Assembly (NCBI GenBank): GCA_045654205.1
Contig: JAZOMZ010000002.1
Coordinates: 1 to 64,000 of the forward strand
Origin: Enterocola sp045654205
GTDB lineage: Bacteria; Bacteroidota; Bacteroidia; Bacteroidales; Paludibacteraceae
Direction: 5' to 3'
DNA: 64,000 nucleotides
Made by a program: the position numbers and the translations under genes
The notes under the pieces: model-generated
Database searches by the model: none
Told to the model about the DNA's origin: nothing
What the model saw: the letters and a program-made list of their open reading frames with translations, nothing else
Part shown: piece after piece, positions 43,936-51,579 of the stretch
How positions within the stretch are numbered: position 1 is the stretch's first letter
Layout: every line of letters starts with the position of its first letter

Positions 43936-45740
43936 GATTAAAAAACACAATATTTCTTCTAATATTTTCAACTTTTTCGTTGGTGGCACAGGTAAACACC
44001 CAACGTCTTCTAGACATTGGCAGAAACGCAATGTACTTTGAAGACTACGTGGTGGCTATCCAAAATTTCAATCAAGTAATCAATGCCAAACCATATTTAA
44101 CAGAGCCCTATTTGTATAGGGCTTTTGCCAAATTGAACCTCGAAGACTACTACGGAGCCATTTCCGACTGCAATGCGGCACTAGAAATCAACCCTTTCTT
44201 GCCAAAAGTTTATTTTTGCCGTGGCTATGCCTATCGCCTACTCGGCGACATGGGTAAATCTACCGCTGACTTCAAAAAATCACTTGAATTTGATCCTAAT
44301 AACATTAATACCTGCAGCCTTGTTATAGAAAATCTTATTAGACAAGATAGCATAAACGAGGCACTTACAGAAAGCAACAAACTGCTAGAAGAATATCCAA
44401 AAAACCTAAACGGTTATATACTTCGTAGCCAAATCTACCTTGCTAAACAAGACACCACACTTGCTCTTGCCGACCTCGACACTGCCATTGTGCACAACAA
44501 ATTGGCAGACCTACCCTACGCTATACGAGGTATGGTAAAATATGGTCAAAAAGACTATGCTCATGCATTAGAAGACCTAAATAGTGCCATTAGGCTCAAT
44601 CTTTTTAGAGCTGATTATTTTGGCAACCGCGCTATTATAAAGATGAATCTCAACGACATTAGAGGCGCTATGCAAGACATGGACCAAAGCATTGAAATGG
44701 ACAATAAAAGCTCCAATTCATACTTCAACAGAGCCCTTTTGCGCACTCAAGTTGGTGACGACAATAGAGCCTTGGAAGATCTTAACACCTGCATTGCTCT
44801 AGAGCCAAACAATTATAATGCATACCTACAACGTGCCATATTGGAATACAAATTGGGCGAATACAAAAAGTCTATTGCAGATTATTCTCTTATTTTGGAC
44901 GTTTATCCAGACTTTATTCCTGCTTATTACGGCAGAAGTGAGGTTTACAAGAAAATAAGACAAACAACCAATGCCAAAAAGGATATTTACACAGCACAAA
45001 AGATAGAAGACGAAATTAAAACTGGCAAAAGACCTCCAAAATCGGCTCAAGACAAAAAGATTGAGCCAAACGCAGAGGCAAGAGCCATTGTGCACAACTT
45101 GAACACAGAAATCAAGGACAAATACAAGAGCGAGATTAGAGGTCAAGTGCAATACAACGACATAGATATTGAGCCTATACAATATTTTGTTATTGGCTTG
45201 CCAAAAGATTCGCCTACCAGAAGATGGCACAATGCCGATTTGGAAAGGTACAACAAAAACCACAATACAAATCTGCAATTTTGCACCAAAAACGACCTTT
45301 ATGCTATAGATTACACCAATATTATAGCAGATTTTGATAGTTTGATTGCAGATAAGAGCCCTGCCATTGCATATTTCAACCGTGCAAATGTAAGACTAAA
45401 CGAGCTAGAATCGCTTCCAGAAGACATCAGAAGCAATTCATATCTCGATTACCAATCTGTAATCAACGACTTCACCAAGGCATATCAAGAAGACAGTTCA
45501 CTTGTGTATGCACTTTATAATATTGGCTACATTTATCTTTCACAAAAAGATTTTATCAAGGCAATAGAGTATTTCAACAAAGTATTGGAGATAAATCCAG
45601 ACTTTGCCGAAGGCTACTACAACCGAGGTCTTATCTACATTTTCCAAGGCCGCACAGAGCAAGGCCGCGAAGACCTATCGAAAGCAGGAGAGTTGGGACT
45701 TTATGGGGCGTATAATATTCTTCGCCGATATGCAAAATAA
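43932..45740 (+). CDS. Secreted or periplasmic TPR-repeat protein
   Basis: 602 residues, signal peptide MRLKNTIFLLIFSTFSLVAQ. At least nine TPR units: about residues 25-340 (AYRLLGDMGKSTADFKKSLE, ALEDLNTCIALEPNNYNAYL) and a final pair near 530-590 (YNRGLIYIFQGRTEQGREDL). The part between (about 360-490) is unknown. Probably a scaffold in the periplasm. Overlaps lon by 4 bases. Confidence 0.82.
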   Translation: MRLKNTIFLLIFSTFSLVAQVNTQRLLDIGRNAMYFEDYVVAIQNFNQVINAKPYLTEPYLYRAFAKLNLEDYYGAISDCNAALEINPFLPKVYFCRGYAYRLLGDMGKSTADFKKSLEFDPNNINTCSLVIENLIRQDSINEALTESNKLLEEYPKNLNGYILRSQIYLAKQDTTLALADLDTAIVHNKLADLPYAIRGMVKYGQKDYAHALEDLNSAIRLNLFRADYFGNRAIIKMNLNDIRGAMQDMDQSIEMDNKSSNSYFNRALLRTQVGDDNRALEDLNTCIALEPNNYNAYLQRAILEYKLGEYKKSIADYSLILDVYPDFIPAYYGRSEVYKKIRQTTNAKKDIYTAQKIEDEIKTGKRPPKSAQDKKIEPNAEARAIVHNLNTEIKDKYKSEIRGQVQYNDIDIEPIQYFVIGLPKDSPTRRWHNADLERYNKNHNTNLQFCTKNDLYAIDYTNIIADFDSLIADKSPAIAYFNRANVRLNELESLPEDIRSNSYLDYQSVINDFTKAYQEDSSLVYALYNIGYIYLSQKDFIKAIEYFNKVLEINPDFAEGYYNRGLIYIFQGRTEQGREDLSKAGELGLYGAYNILRRYAK

Positions 45741-45768
45741 TTAGGAATTAGGAATTAGGAATTAGGAA
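45741..45768. repeat. Four tandem TTAGGAA heptamers
   Basis: Starts right after the stop codon of the TPR gene and ends eight bases before the TATCTTTG box of the next gene. A change in copy number would alter the sequence upstream of that promoter. Confidence 0.9.
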
Positions 45769-45776
45769 TTTTTTAT

Positions 45777-45784
45777 TATCTTTG
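45777..45784 (+). promoter_or_regulatory. -7 box of the NifU-like/GGGtGRT operon
   Basis: TATCTTTG, followed by a leader of about 45 bases to ATG 45837. The two genes that follow use a narrow codon set (GGT, CGT, GCT), consistent with strong expression. Confidence 0.6.
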
Positions 45785-45836
45785 CAAGGATTAAGCAATT
45801 ATTTTTTTATAAACATAAATAAAACAACAAAACGCT

Positions 45837-46538
45837 ATGATTTATTCTCATGAAGTAGAACACATGTGTGTTGTGAAAAAAGGTCCTAACCACGGTCCTG
45901 CCCCAATTCCAGAAGAAGGTAAATGGGTAAAATCAAAAGAAATTAAAGATATTTCTGGTTTAACACACGGTATTGGTTGGTGTGCTCCTCAACAAGGTGC
46001 TTGTAAACTTACATTAAACGTAAAAGAAGGTATCATTGAAGAAGCATTAGTTGAAACTATCGGTTGTTCTGGTATGACTCACTCAGCTGCTATGGCTGCA
46101 GAAATCCTTCCAGGAAAAACATTATTAGAAGCTCTTAACACAGACTTAGTGTGTGACGCTATCAATACAGCAATGCGTGAATTATTCCTACAAATCGTTT
46201 ACGGACGTACACAATCTGCTTTCTCAGAAGGTGGTCTTGTAATCGGTGCTGGTCTTGAAGACTTAGGTAAAGGTTTACGTTCTCAAGTCGGTACAATGTT
46301 CTCTACCAAAGCTAAAGGTGTTCGTTACCTAGAAATGGCTGAAGGTTATGTAACAAAAATCGCTCTAGACTGTGATGATGAAGTTTGCGGTTATCAATTC
46401 GTTCGTCTAGGTGTGATGATGGAACAAATCAAAAAAGGTGTAGATGCAAACGAAGCTCTTAAAAAAGCTACTGCTACATACGGACGTTTCACCGAAGAAC
46501 AAGGTGCAGTTAAATTTATTGACCCACGTATTGATTAA
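45837..46538 (+). CDS. NifU-like iron-sulfur scaffold family protein
   Basis: 233 residues. Cys residues in GWCAPQQGACKL and ETIGCSGMTHSA resemble the cluster-holding site of IscU/NifU N-terminal domains; family members with this length pair with GGGtGRT proteins in Bacteroidota and clostridia. Exact function unknown. Codon use points to high expression. 19 bases upstream of its partner. Confidence 0.8.
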   Translation: MIYSHEVEHMCVVKKGPNHGPAPIPEEGKWVKSKEIKDISGLTHGIGWCAPQQGACKLTLNVKEGIIEEALVETIGCSGMTHSAAMAAEILPGKTLLEALNTDLVCDAINTAMRELFLQIVYGRTQSAFSEGGLVIGAGLEDLGKGLRSQVGTMFSTKAKGVRYLEMAEGYVTKIALDCDDEVCGYQFVRLGVMMEQIKKGVDANEALKKATATYGRFTEEQGAVKFIDPRID

Positions 46539-46557
46539 TTGAAAGGAGAAACAAATT

Positions 46558-47568
46558 ATGATTAGAGAAGTAAAATTTGAAAGCCAAAATCGTCGTGAGG
46601 CTCAAATCAATAAAGTATTAAACCAATACGGTATCGCTTCTATCGAAGAAGCTAACCAACTTTGCGACCAATATGGTTTAGACCCATATCTAGAATGCGA
46701 ACAAACTCAAAACATCTGTTTTGAAAACGCAAAATGGGCTTACGTTGTTGGTGCTGCTATCGCTATTAAAAAAGGTTGCAAAAATGCTGCTGACGCTGCT
46801 GAAGCTATCGGTGAAGGTCTTCAAGCATTCTGTATCCCTGGTTCTGTAGCTGATGACCGTAAAGTAGGTTTAGGTCACGGTAACCTAGCTGCTCGTCTTC
46901 TTCGCGAAGAAACACAATGTTTCGCATTCTTAGCAGGTCACGAATCTTTCGCAGCTGCTGAAGGTGCTATCAAAATTGCTGAAATGGCAAACAAAGTACG
47001 TAAAAACCCTCTACGTGTTATCCTAAACGGCCTTGGTAAAGACGCTGCTATGATTATTTCACGTATCAACGGTTTCACATACGTTCAAACAGAATTTGAC
47101 TATGCTACAGGTGAACTTAACGTAGTTAAAACTAAAGCTTACTCAAACGGTCCACGTGCTAAAGTAAACTGCTATGGCGCTGACGACGTTCGCGAAGGTG
47201 TAGCTGTAATGTGGAAAGAAGGCGTTGACGTATCTATCACAGGTAACTCAACAAACCCTACTCGTTTCCAACACCCAGTAGCTGGTACATACAAAAAAGA
47301 ACGTGTACTTGCTGACAAACCATACTTCTCAGTAGCATCTGGTGGTGGTACTGGTCGTACTCTTCACCCAGACAACATGGCTGCTGGTCCTGCTTCTTAC
47401 GGTATGACTGACACATTAGGTCGTATGCACTCTGATGCTCAGTTCGCTGGTTCTTCTTCAGTTCCTGCACACGTAGAAATGATGGGCTTCCTAGGTATGG
47501 GTAACAACCCAATGGTAGGTGCTACTGTAGCAGTTGCCGTAGGTGTTGCTGAAGCACTAAATAAATAA
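46558..47568 (+). CDS. GGGtGRT family protein
   Basis: 336 residues containing the naming motif SGGGTGRTLHPDN. Other conserved stretches are YLECEQTQNICFENA, FCIPGSVADDRKVGLGHGNL and VEMMGFLGMGNNPMVGATVA. A real Shine-Dalgarno (AAAGGAG) lies before the ATG, unusual for this genome. It always appears beside the NifU-like gene, suggesting a joint Fe-S related job, not yet defined. Confidence 0.88.
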   Translation: MIREVKFESQNRREAQINKVLNQYGIASIEEANQLCDQYGLDPYLECEQTQNICFENAKWAYVVGAAIAIKKGCKNAADAAEAIGEGLQAFCIPGSVADDRKVGLGHGNLAARLLREETQCFAFLAGHESFAAAEGAIKIAEMANKVRKNPLRVILNGLGKDAAMIISRINGFTYVQTEFDYATGELNVVKTKAYSNGPRAKVNCYGADDVREGVAVMWKEGVDVSITGNSTNPTRFQHPVAGTYKKERVLADKPYFSVASGGGTGRTLHPDNMAAGPASYGMTDTLGRMHSDAQFAGSSSVPAHVEMMGFLGMGNNPMVGATVAVAVGVAEALNK

Positions 47569-47592
47569 TTCCCGCCCCTCTTATAAAACGAA

Positions 47593-47622
47593 AGGCTCTC
47601 AAATACTTGGGAGCCTTTTTTA
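47593..47622 (+). terminator. Terminator of the GGGtGRT operon
   Basis: Stem AGGCTCTCAA / TTGGGAGCCT (one G-U pair) followed by TTTTTTA, 23 bases after the stop. Confidence 0.85.
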
Positions 47623-47709
47623 TTGCAACTCCCTCAAATTGACTCCTTTTGGTCCTAATAAACTACCCTCATACAATTTACCCCCCATTTTTGGCCCTTT
47701 TTGACCCTT

Positions 47710-47743
47710 TTTGATGTTTAATATAAAATTATATCTATATTTG
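47710..47743 (+). promoter_or_regulatory. Promoter of the 192-residue protein gene, leaderless type
   Basis: TTTG at 47710-47713 and TATATTTG at 47736-47743; the box ends only four bases before the ATG at 47748. Confidence 0.65.
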
Positions 47744-47747
47744 CACT

Positions 47748-48326
47748 ATGGCAGTAGATACAAGCATACCACAAATTGCAGCATTAAAATTGGCTGTAGA
47801 AAAAAGATTTGGTCATCCAATAGAAACTAGAAGTGACTTTACACTTTTAGCCGCAGATATAGAACGTACTACAAGAGGTCACATTGCAGAAAACACTCTG
47901 CGTAGGCTATGGGGGCGCATCGCAGGCTACGAAACTGTATTCACACGCACACTAGATGTTATCTGTAAATACGTAGGCCATGAGCATTGGAGTTTATATT
48001 GTAAATTTCTAAAAAACGATTCAAACAAAGAGTCAGACATTGTGAGAGAAGGTTTATCTATAAGCGTAGAAGATTTAAAAGTAGGCGACAGAATACGCAT
48101 GGGTTGGCTACCAGACAGAATTTGTATTATTGAATACGTGGGCGGACGCACATTTAAAGCCCTAGACGCCATCAACTCCACCCTTCAAATAGGTGACACA
48201 TTTGAGTGCAGTATCATATTAAAAGGTTTCCCACTATTCGTAGAAAACCTTGTTCATGGCGGCGAGCATTGCCCTCGCTACTCCATGGGCATCAACAATG
48301 GCATCACCATATTAGAAAGATTGTAA
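47748..48326 (+). CDS. Hypothetical protein, possible DNA-binding N-terminus
   Basis: 192 residues. The first 90 (IETRSDFTLLAADIERTTRG, ISENTLRRLWG-like HIAENTLRRLWGRIAGYETV, FTRTLDVICKYVGHEHWSLY) match a conserved Bacteroidota pattern of an HTH-like helical region often seen in accessory regions. The C-terminal half is a small beta barrel (VGDRIRMGWLPDRICIIEYV). No named family recalled. Followed by a strong terminator. Confidence 0.65.
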   Translation: MAVDTSIPQIAALKLAVEKRFGHPIETRSDFTLLAADIERTTRGHIAENTLRRLWGRIAGYETVFTRTLDVICKYVGHEHWSLYCKFLKNDSNKESDIVREGLSISVEDLKVGDRIRMGWLPDRICIIEYVGGRTFKALDAINSTLQIGDTFECSIILKGFPLFVENLVHGGEHCPRYSMGINNGITILERL

Positions 48327-48352
48327 GGAGAGTTTTTACTCTCCTTTTTTTG
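48325..48352 (+). terminator. Terminator of the 192-residue protein gene
   Basis: AAGGAGAG / CTCTCCTT hairpin followed by a run of T, immediately after the stop. Confidence 0.85.
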
Positions 48353-48368
48353 TTTTTTTACCTATTTT

Positions 48369-48400
48369 TTTGTAAATCTAAACATTTTTGTTTAGCTTTG
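48369..48400 (+). promoter_or_regulatory. Promoter of the AbiE-like pair, leaderless type
   Basis: TTTG (48369-48372), exactly 20 bases, TAGCTTTG (48393-48400); the ATG at 48405 follows after four bases. Confidence 0.7.
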
Positions 48401-48404
48401 CGGT

Positions 48405-48935
48405 ATGAAATTAGAAATAGAAAAATTAAAAGGCATTCACCCTGGTGTTCTTGTTGGTCATTTATTAAAGAAAAATAAGATCAAGAAGAAGGATTTCTCA
48501 TTACTTGTTAATGAGCATCCACAAACTATGAGTTCTATTATACTTGGTCGTAGAGCTATGAACACCCCTTTGTCTATGAAAATAGAAAAAGAATTTGGAC
48601 TATCCGAAGGGTTACTTATGTGCATGCAAGTTTATTATGATATAAACTCATTAAAAAAGAATTCATATATAAAACCTAATTTAGAAATTTTCTCTAATGT
48701 TCTTTTTTGGGACACTAAAATAGAAAATATCGATTGGCAGAAGCATAAAAAGTATGTCATACAAAGAGTTTTTGCCCGTGGCAATGCAGAAGAAATAAAT
48801 GAAATAATAAAATTTTACGGTAGAGATACAATTATCAAGAATCTTAATCTAAACAACAAATTCGAGCCTAACGTAAAAATTAACGCTAAAAAATTTTTGA
48901 ATTATGAAGAAACTACATTACAACACAGTATCTGA
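48405..48935 (+). CDS. Probable antitoxin of an AbiE-like pair
   Basis: 176 residues. The N-terminal part is an XRE/HigA-like helix-turn-helix (HPGVLVGHLLKKNKIKKKDF, then SSIILGRRAMNTPLSMKI). The C-terminal half (LFWDTKIENIDWQKHKKYVI, QRVFARGNAEEINEIIKFYG) matches the DUF6922-like domain often found beside nucleotidyltransferase toxins. Overlaps the toxin gene by 32 bases. Likely represses its own leaderless promoter. Confidence 0.75.
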   Translation: MKLEIEKLKGIHPGVLVGHLLKKNKIKKKDFSLLVNEHPQTMSSIILGRRAMNTPLSMKIEKEFGLSEGLLMCMQVYYDINSLKKNSYIKPNLEIFSNVLFWDTKIENIDWQKHKKYVIQRVFARGNAEEINEIIKFYGRDTIIKNLNLNNKFEPNVKINAKKFLNYEETTLQHSI

Positions 48936-49554
48936 AACATTAGTCAAGTGCCTAAAAGAACTAATGAACGAACCACTATTAAACAAATTTAATCTTGTAG
49001 GAGGTACCTCATTGTCTTTGCAACTAGGTCATAGAATATCTATTGACATTGACTTATTCACTGAGTCGCTTTATGGAACCGTGGACTTTAAAGCAATACA
49101 AGATATGTTAAGAAAGAAGTTCAATTATTGTTATGGTGAATGTGGAGACATAGTAAGTTTTGGCACATCATACCTTATTGGAGATTCTAAAGAAGATTCG
49201 GTTAAGTTGGATTTATTTTATACAGAACCATTCATTCGCGACATCCAAGTGATAGATGGTATTAGGATGGCATCTCTTGAAGATATAGTAACTATGAAAT
49301 TAAATGTAATAGGCACTGGTGGCAGAAAGAAAGATTTTTGGGATTTAAATGAACTTCAATCACACTTCTCATTGAACCAAATGCTAGCCTTATACGAAGA
49401 GAGATACCCATACGTTTTCTCTAGAGAAGACATTGTGAAAGGTTTAAACAATTTTACCAAGGCTGATGACGAACCTGACCCTATTTGCTTTAGACACAAA
49501 CAATGGGATTTAATCAAAATAGAAATGCTTGACTTTGCTTCCTCAAATCAATAA
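48904..49554 (+). CDS. AbiEii/MenT-family nucleotidyltransferase toxin
   Basis: 216 residues with the nucleotidyltransferase core FNLVGGTSLSLQLGHRISID followed by IDLF (the GGTSL and SxDIDLF metal site) and KLDLFYTEPF. ASLEDIVTMKLNVIGTGGRKKD is the typical later motif. Such toxins add nucleotides to tRNA or other substrates and act in phage abortive infection or element maintenance. Target not predictable here. Confidence 0.85.
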   Translation: MKKLHYNTVSETLVKCLKELMNEPLLNKFNLVGGTSLSLQLGHRISIDIDLFTESLYGTVDFKAIQDMLRKKFNYCYGECGDIVSFGTSYLIGDSKEDSVKLDLFYTEPFIRDIQVIDGIRMASLEDIVTMKLNVIGTGGRKKDFWDLNELQSHFSLNQMLALYEERYPYVFSREDIVKGLNNFTKADDEPDPICFRHKQWDLIKIEMLDFASSNQ

Positions 49555-49559
49555 AAAAT

Positions 49560-49603
49560 CACCGTTCTTTGTCTGGTTTTAATGCCATGATAGGAACGGT
49601 GAT
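49560..49603. terminator. Bidirectional terminator between the toxin and the LRR gene
   Basis: Arms CACCGTTC / GAACGGTG with a 28-base loop between two converging genes. Confidence 0.6.
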
Positions 49604-49610
49604 ATTGTTT

Positions 49611-50096
49611 TTACTCTCCTAAATCTAGCAGAGGTTCTCGCTTAATGCCTTTGTTGTAGCGAAGTTTTATCTTGAAAATTTCATAGATGTAAAATTCTTT
49701 CTCTGCAAAATTGCCTTCATCATCGCAGGCAATACAAGGAAGGAAAAACTTTATCTTCAACACATTCTTTTTCTCGACAACCTCATCTATAATATAACAA
49801 AAAGTGTCATGATAAGACCATATATTGTATGCAAGTTTTTTTGCCTCTTCGTAACTTTTTACCGTGTAATAATGGTAATTTCTTTTAGCCTTATCCTTAT
49901 CTGTTTTCAAGAACATACCCATACTATTTCTTCTAAATAAACCTTTAGGGAAATATCCTCTCGACTTCACACTTGCAGGAATAACAGTTGATTTACATCC
50001 ATATATCAGCTTATTGATAGCCGTTTCAATAATTGCATTACAACCCTCACGAGAATCGTATTTAGGATTACCCTCCTCTACTACAATTTTCTCTAA
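49611..50096 (-). pseudogene. 3' part of a transposon-split BspA-like LRR gene
   Basis: The frame is open from the transposon edge to the stop at 49611. Right at the edge it reads LEKIVVEEGNPKYDS, then NAIIETAINKLIYGCKSTVI, a classic BspA/LRR_5 repeat, and continues into a C-terminal domain of about 110 residues (RNYHYYTVKSYEEAKKLAYN, KIKFFLPCIACDDEGNFAEK) of unknown function. Joined to 55263-55421 it gives one frame of 214 codons. A GTG at 49970 could start a shorter 119-residue product. Confidence 0.85.
50089..50096. repeat. Target-site duplication, left copy
   Basis: TTCTCTAA, identical to 55255-55262 on the other side of the element. Eight bases is the size known for IS1595-family insertions. 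Confidence 0.9.
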
Positions 50097-50121
50097 GGTA
50101 AGTTTATATGAGTTTACCCTA
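50097..50121. repeat. Left terminal inverted repeat of the transposon
   Basis: 25 bp starting GGTAAGTTTATATGA and ending TTTACCCTA; pairs with 55230-55254 with two mismatches. Confidence 0.92.
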
Positions 50122-50151
50122 CTCGTTATAGATTTTTAACATTATAATTTA

Positions 50152-50159
50152 TACCTTTG
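50152..50159 (+). promoter_or_regulatory. -7 box of cassette A
   Basis: TACCTTTG. The expected transcript start (about 50165) coincides with the first base of the cassette's 5' arm at 50164. Confidence 0.55.
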
Positions 50160-50234
50160 TAAAAAATCAGAGGCATTCTCTCATACATTCCCCAATTTTC
50201 TTCCAAAACTCATCAAGGAAAGGAGGTGTTGATT

Positions 50235-50333
50235 ATGAAGAGAAAATATATTGAACGTATTAAACAACAATATATTCACCAGACAGATAAAGGTTTTGAA
50301 ATAGTTACTGTCTTTGAACGAATTTATTTGTAG
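50235..50333 (+). CDS. Cassette A mini-protein (32 residues)
   Basis: The cassette runs from arm AAATCAGAGGC (50164-50174) to arm GCCTCTGATTT (50347-50357), 11 bp perfect, followed by GTGTTTTTT. The ORF starts 7 bases after a very strong Shine-Dalgarno, AAAGGAGGTG. Its product is basic and ends GFEIVTVFERIYL, similar to cassettes C (GWQVVSVYKRITI) and I (GWSVVAVYRKVFE). No known family; perhaps a small beta-hairpin. Confidence 0.6.
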   Translation: MKRKYIERIKQQYIHQTDKGFEIVTVFERIYL

Positions 50334-50413
50334 CGAAATGTTCATCGCCTCTGATTTATGTGTTTTTTAACATCTGACTGCAATTTATTGCCAATCAATT
50401 ATTTACTCTCTCA

Positions 50414-50444
50414 AACCACCTAATCTCCACAGATTTTAGGTGGT
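50414..50444 (+). terminator. Terminator between cassettes A and B
   Basis: Ten-bp arms AACCACCTAA / TTAGGTGGTT followed by TTCTTTG. Confidence 0.75.
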
Positions 50445-50529
50445 TTTCTTTGTATATAGAATAACCTTGCTGGTTATTATGTATGAAAAATAGGCAAAGT
50501 ATGAGCGCAGGAAATTTCATCTTCGTAAA

Positions 50530-50619
50530 ATGGTCATTGAAGAAATTGTATTCAAAGGATGGTTCCATACCAATAGTGGATGGACTTATGGAGCCATCAT
50601 AAAGAAAACTCGTATCTAA
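50530..50619 (+). CDS. Cassette B mini-protein (29 residues)
   Basis: Bracketed by imperfect arms 50490-50517 (ATAGGCAAAG..GCGCAGGAAATTT) and 50618-50644 (AAATTTCCTTGCG..CTTGCCTAT); the stop codon overlaps the 3' arm. The product contains FKGWFHTNSGWTYGAIIKK, aligning with cassettes D and H. Codon differences among the three copies are largely synonymous at conserved residues. A TATGTATG sequence like a -7 box ends four bases before the 5' arm. Confidence 0.6.
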   Translation: MVIEEIVFKGWFHTNSGWTYGAIIKKTRI

Positions 50620-50712
50620 ATTTCCTTGCGTTCTACTTGCCTATCTATCAAACTCTACCGAATTTATATATGAAAAAGATAGAGAAGATGAGCAGCAAGA
50701 TAAGAATACGAT

Positions 50713-50808
50713 ATGGATGAATTCAGGGAAATATTCATCGGCAGTTACTTCCTGTACACCGCCCAAGGTTGGCAGGTTGTATCTGTCTATAAACGCATAA
50801 CTATCTAA
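50713..50808 (+). CDS. Cassette C mini-protein (31 residues)
   Basis: Arms 50672-50698 (AAAGATAGAG..GCAGCAA) and 50810-50835 (TTGTTGC..CTCTATCTT) pair over about 20 bp with bulges. Product MDEFREIFIGSYFLYTAQGW then QVVSVYKRITI. The acidic start and basic aromatic end are shared with A and I. The stop lies one base before the 3' arm. TATATATG precedes the 5' arm in the place where a -7 box would be. Confidence 0.6.
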   Translation: MDEFREIFIGSYFLYTAQGWQVVSVYKRITI

Positions 50809-50835
50809 ATTGTTGCATCATCTATCTCTATCTTC

Positions 50836-50928
50836 ATTTACAGAGTTGAACAAATCATCTACAAAGGGTGGTTTCGTACCGATAACGGACTTATGTACGG
50901 AGTCATCATTAAACGCATTAGATTATAG
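50836..50928 (+). CDS. Cassette D mini-ORF without a standard start
   Basis: The frame encodes VEQIIYKGWFRTDNGLMYGV then IIKRIRL, clearly homologous to cassettes B and H, but no ATG, GTG or TTG lies in frame between the previous stop and the conserved part; ATT at 50836 is the only near-start. Flanking arms ACAGAGT (50840-50846) / ACTCTGT (50949-50955) are short. It directly follows cassette C. Either a decayed copy or started at ATT. Confidence 0.4.
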   Translation: MYRVEQIIYKGWFRTDNGLMYGVIIKRIRL

Positions 50929-50967
50929 TTGATTTCTCATATCGCTTTACTCTGTTATCTTCAAAAA

Positions 50968-51081
50968 GACATAGAGTTAATCTTGTAAATCTCCCCAAAT
51001 TTCTTTCCATTATGTCCCAAAGAGAAAGGAGGTATTGATTATCAAGAGTTGTAATGTCCCTATGACTCTATGTCCTTTTTT
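50968..51081 (+). other. Degenerate cassette A'
   Basis: Arms GACATAGAGT (50968-50977) / ACTCTATGTC (51065-51074), then CCTTTTTTATT. It keeps the conserved CCCCAAAT..CTTTCC block and the Shine-Dalgarno AGAAAGGAGGT of cassettes A and F, but the start position reads ATC instead of ATG and the ORF is lost. Looks like a cassette that suffered a deletion. Confidence 0.55.
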
Positions 51082-51086
51082 ATTCG

Positions 51087-51094
51087 TAACTTTG
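51087..51094 (+). promoter_or_regulatory. -7 box of cassette E
   Basis: TAACTTTG, ending five bases before the 5' arm, so the transcript should begin with the arm itself. Confidence 0.55.
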
Positions 51095-51179
51095 TAAAAG
51101 ATACGGAAAGGATGTCTATTCACAGAAAAGGCTTCACTTATCACAAGGTACTCTAAATGCCTAAAAACGATTATACTGT

Positions 51180-51263
51180 ATGGAAATATTAGTCTTTACT
51201 CGTTTGGAATGCGATGAACAAGGCAAGCTTGTCATTGCAATGTACTACAAAAAGCCTAAATAA
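51180..51263 (+). CDS. Cassette E mini-protein (27 residues)
   Basis: Arms AGATACGGAAAGGATG (51099-51114) / CATCCTTCCGTATCT (51277-51291) pair over 15 bp with one bulge. Product MEILVFTRLECDEQGKLVIA then MYYKKPK; ends in an aromatic/basic strand like the others. A shorter competing ORF starts at 51157 (MPKNDYTVWKY). Coding support is weaker than for B/D/H or G/J because there is no paralog. Confidence 0.45.
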   Translation: MEILVFTRLECDEQGKLVIAMYYKKPK

Positions 51264-51382
51264 GTGTGATAATCTCCATCCTTCCGTATCTATTACTAAA
51301 CATATAAAGTCAGAGGACACATTAACTCTTTATAACCCCAAATTCTTTTCCAATGAATCATAAAAAGAAAGGAGGTGTTATT

Positions 51383-51487
51383 ATGGAGCATTCAAGAACA
51401 TTTGAGTGGGTAAGGGTCAAAACTTATCTCACTACTATCAATGGTAGATATGCCTTTGAAACTCTCTACAAGAAGGTGTATCACTAA
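51383..51487 (+). CDS. Cassette F mini-protein (34 residues)
   Basis: Perfect 14-bp arms AAGTCAGAGGACAC (51307-51320) / GTGTCCTCTGACTT (51503-51516), followed by AATTTTTT. Shine-Dalgarno AGAAAGGAGGTG matches 12 bases of the complement of the 16S 3' end. Product contains RVKTYLTTINGRYAFETLYK and ends KVYH. Shares its whole upstream block with A and A'. Confidence 0.6.
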   Translation: MEHSRTFEWVRVKTYLTTINGRYAFETLYKKVYH

Positions 51488-51579
51488 ACAATGTTTCTCT
51501 CAGTGTCCTCTGACTTAATTTTTTGCCAAGCAATTTTCTCACCAAAGTTTATGTAAGCAAACAGATTACTGGCTTGCTT

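Noticed and set aside
49611..49970. Independent 119-residue gene starting at GTG 49970
   Set aside because: The frame is open upstream to the transposon edge and encodes a typical BspA repeat, so this is the 3' part of a split gene.
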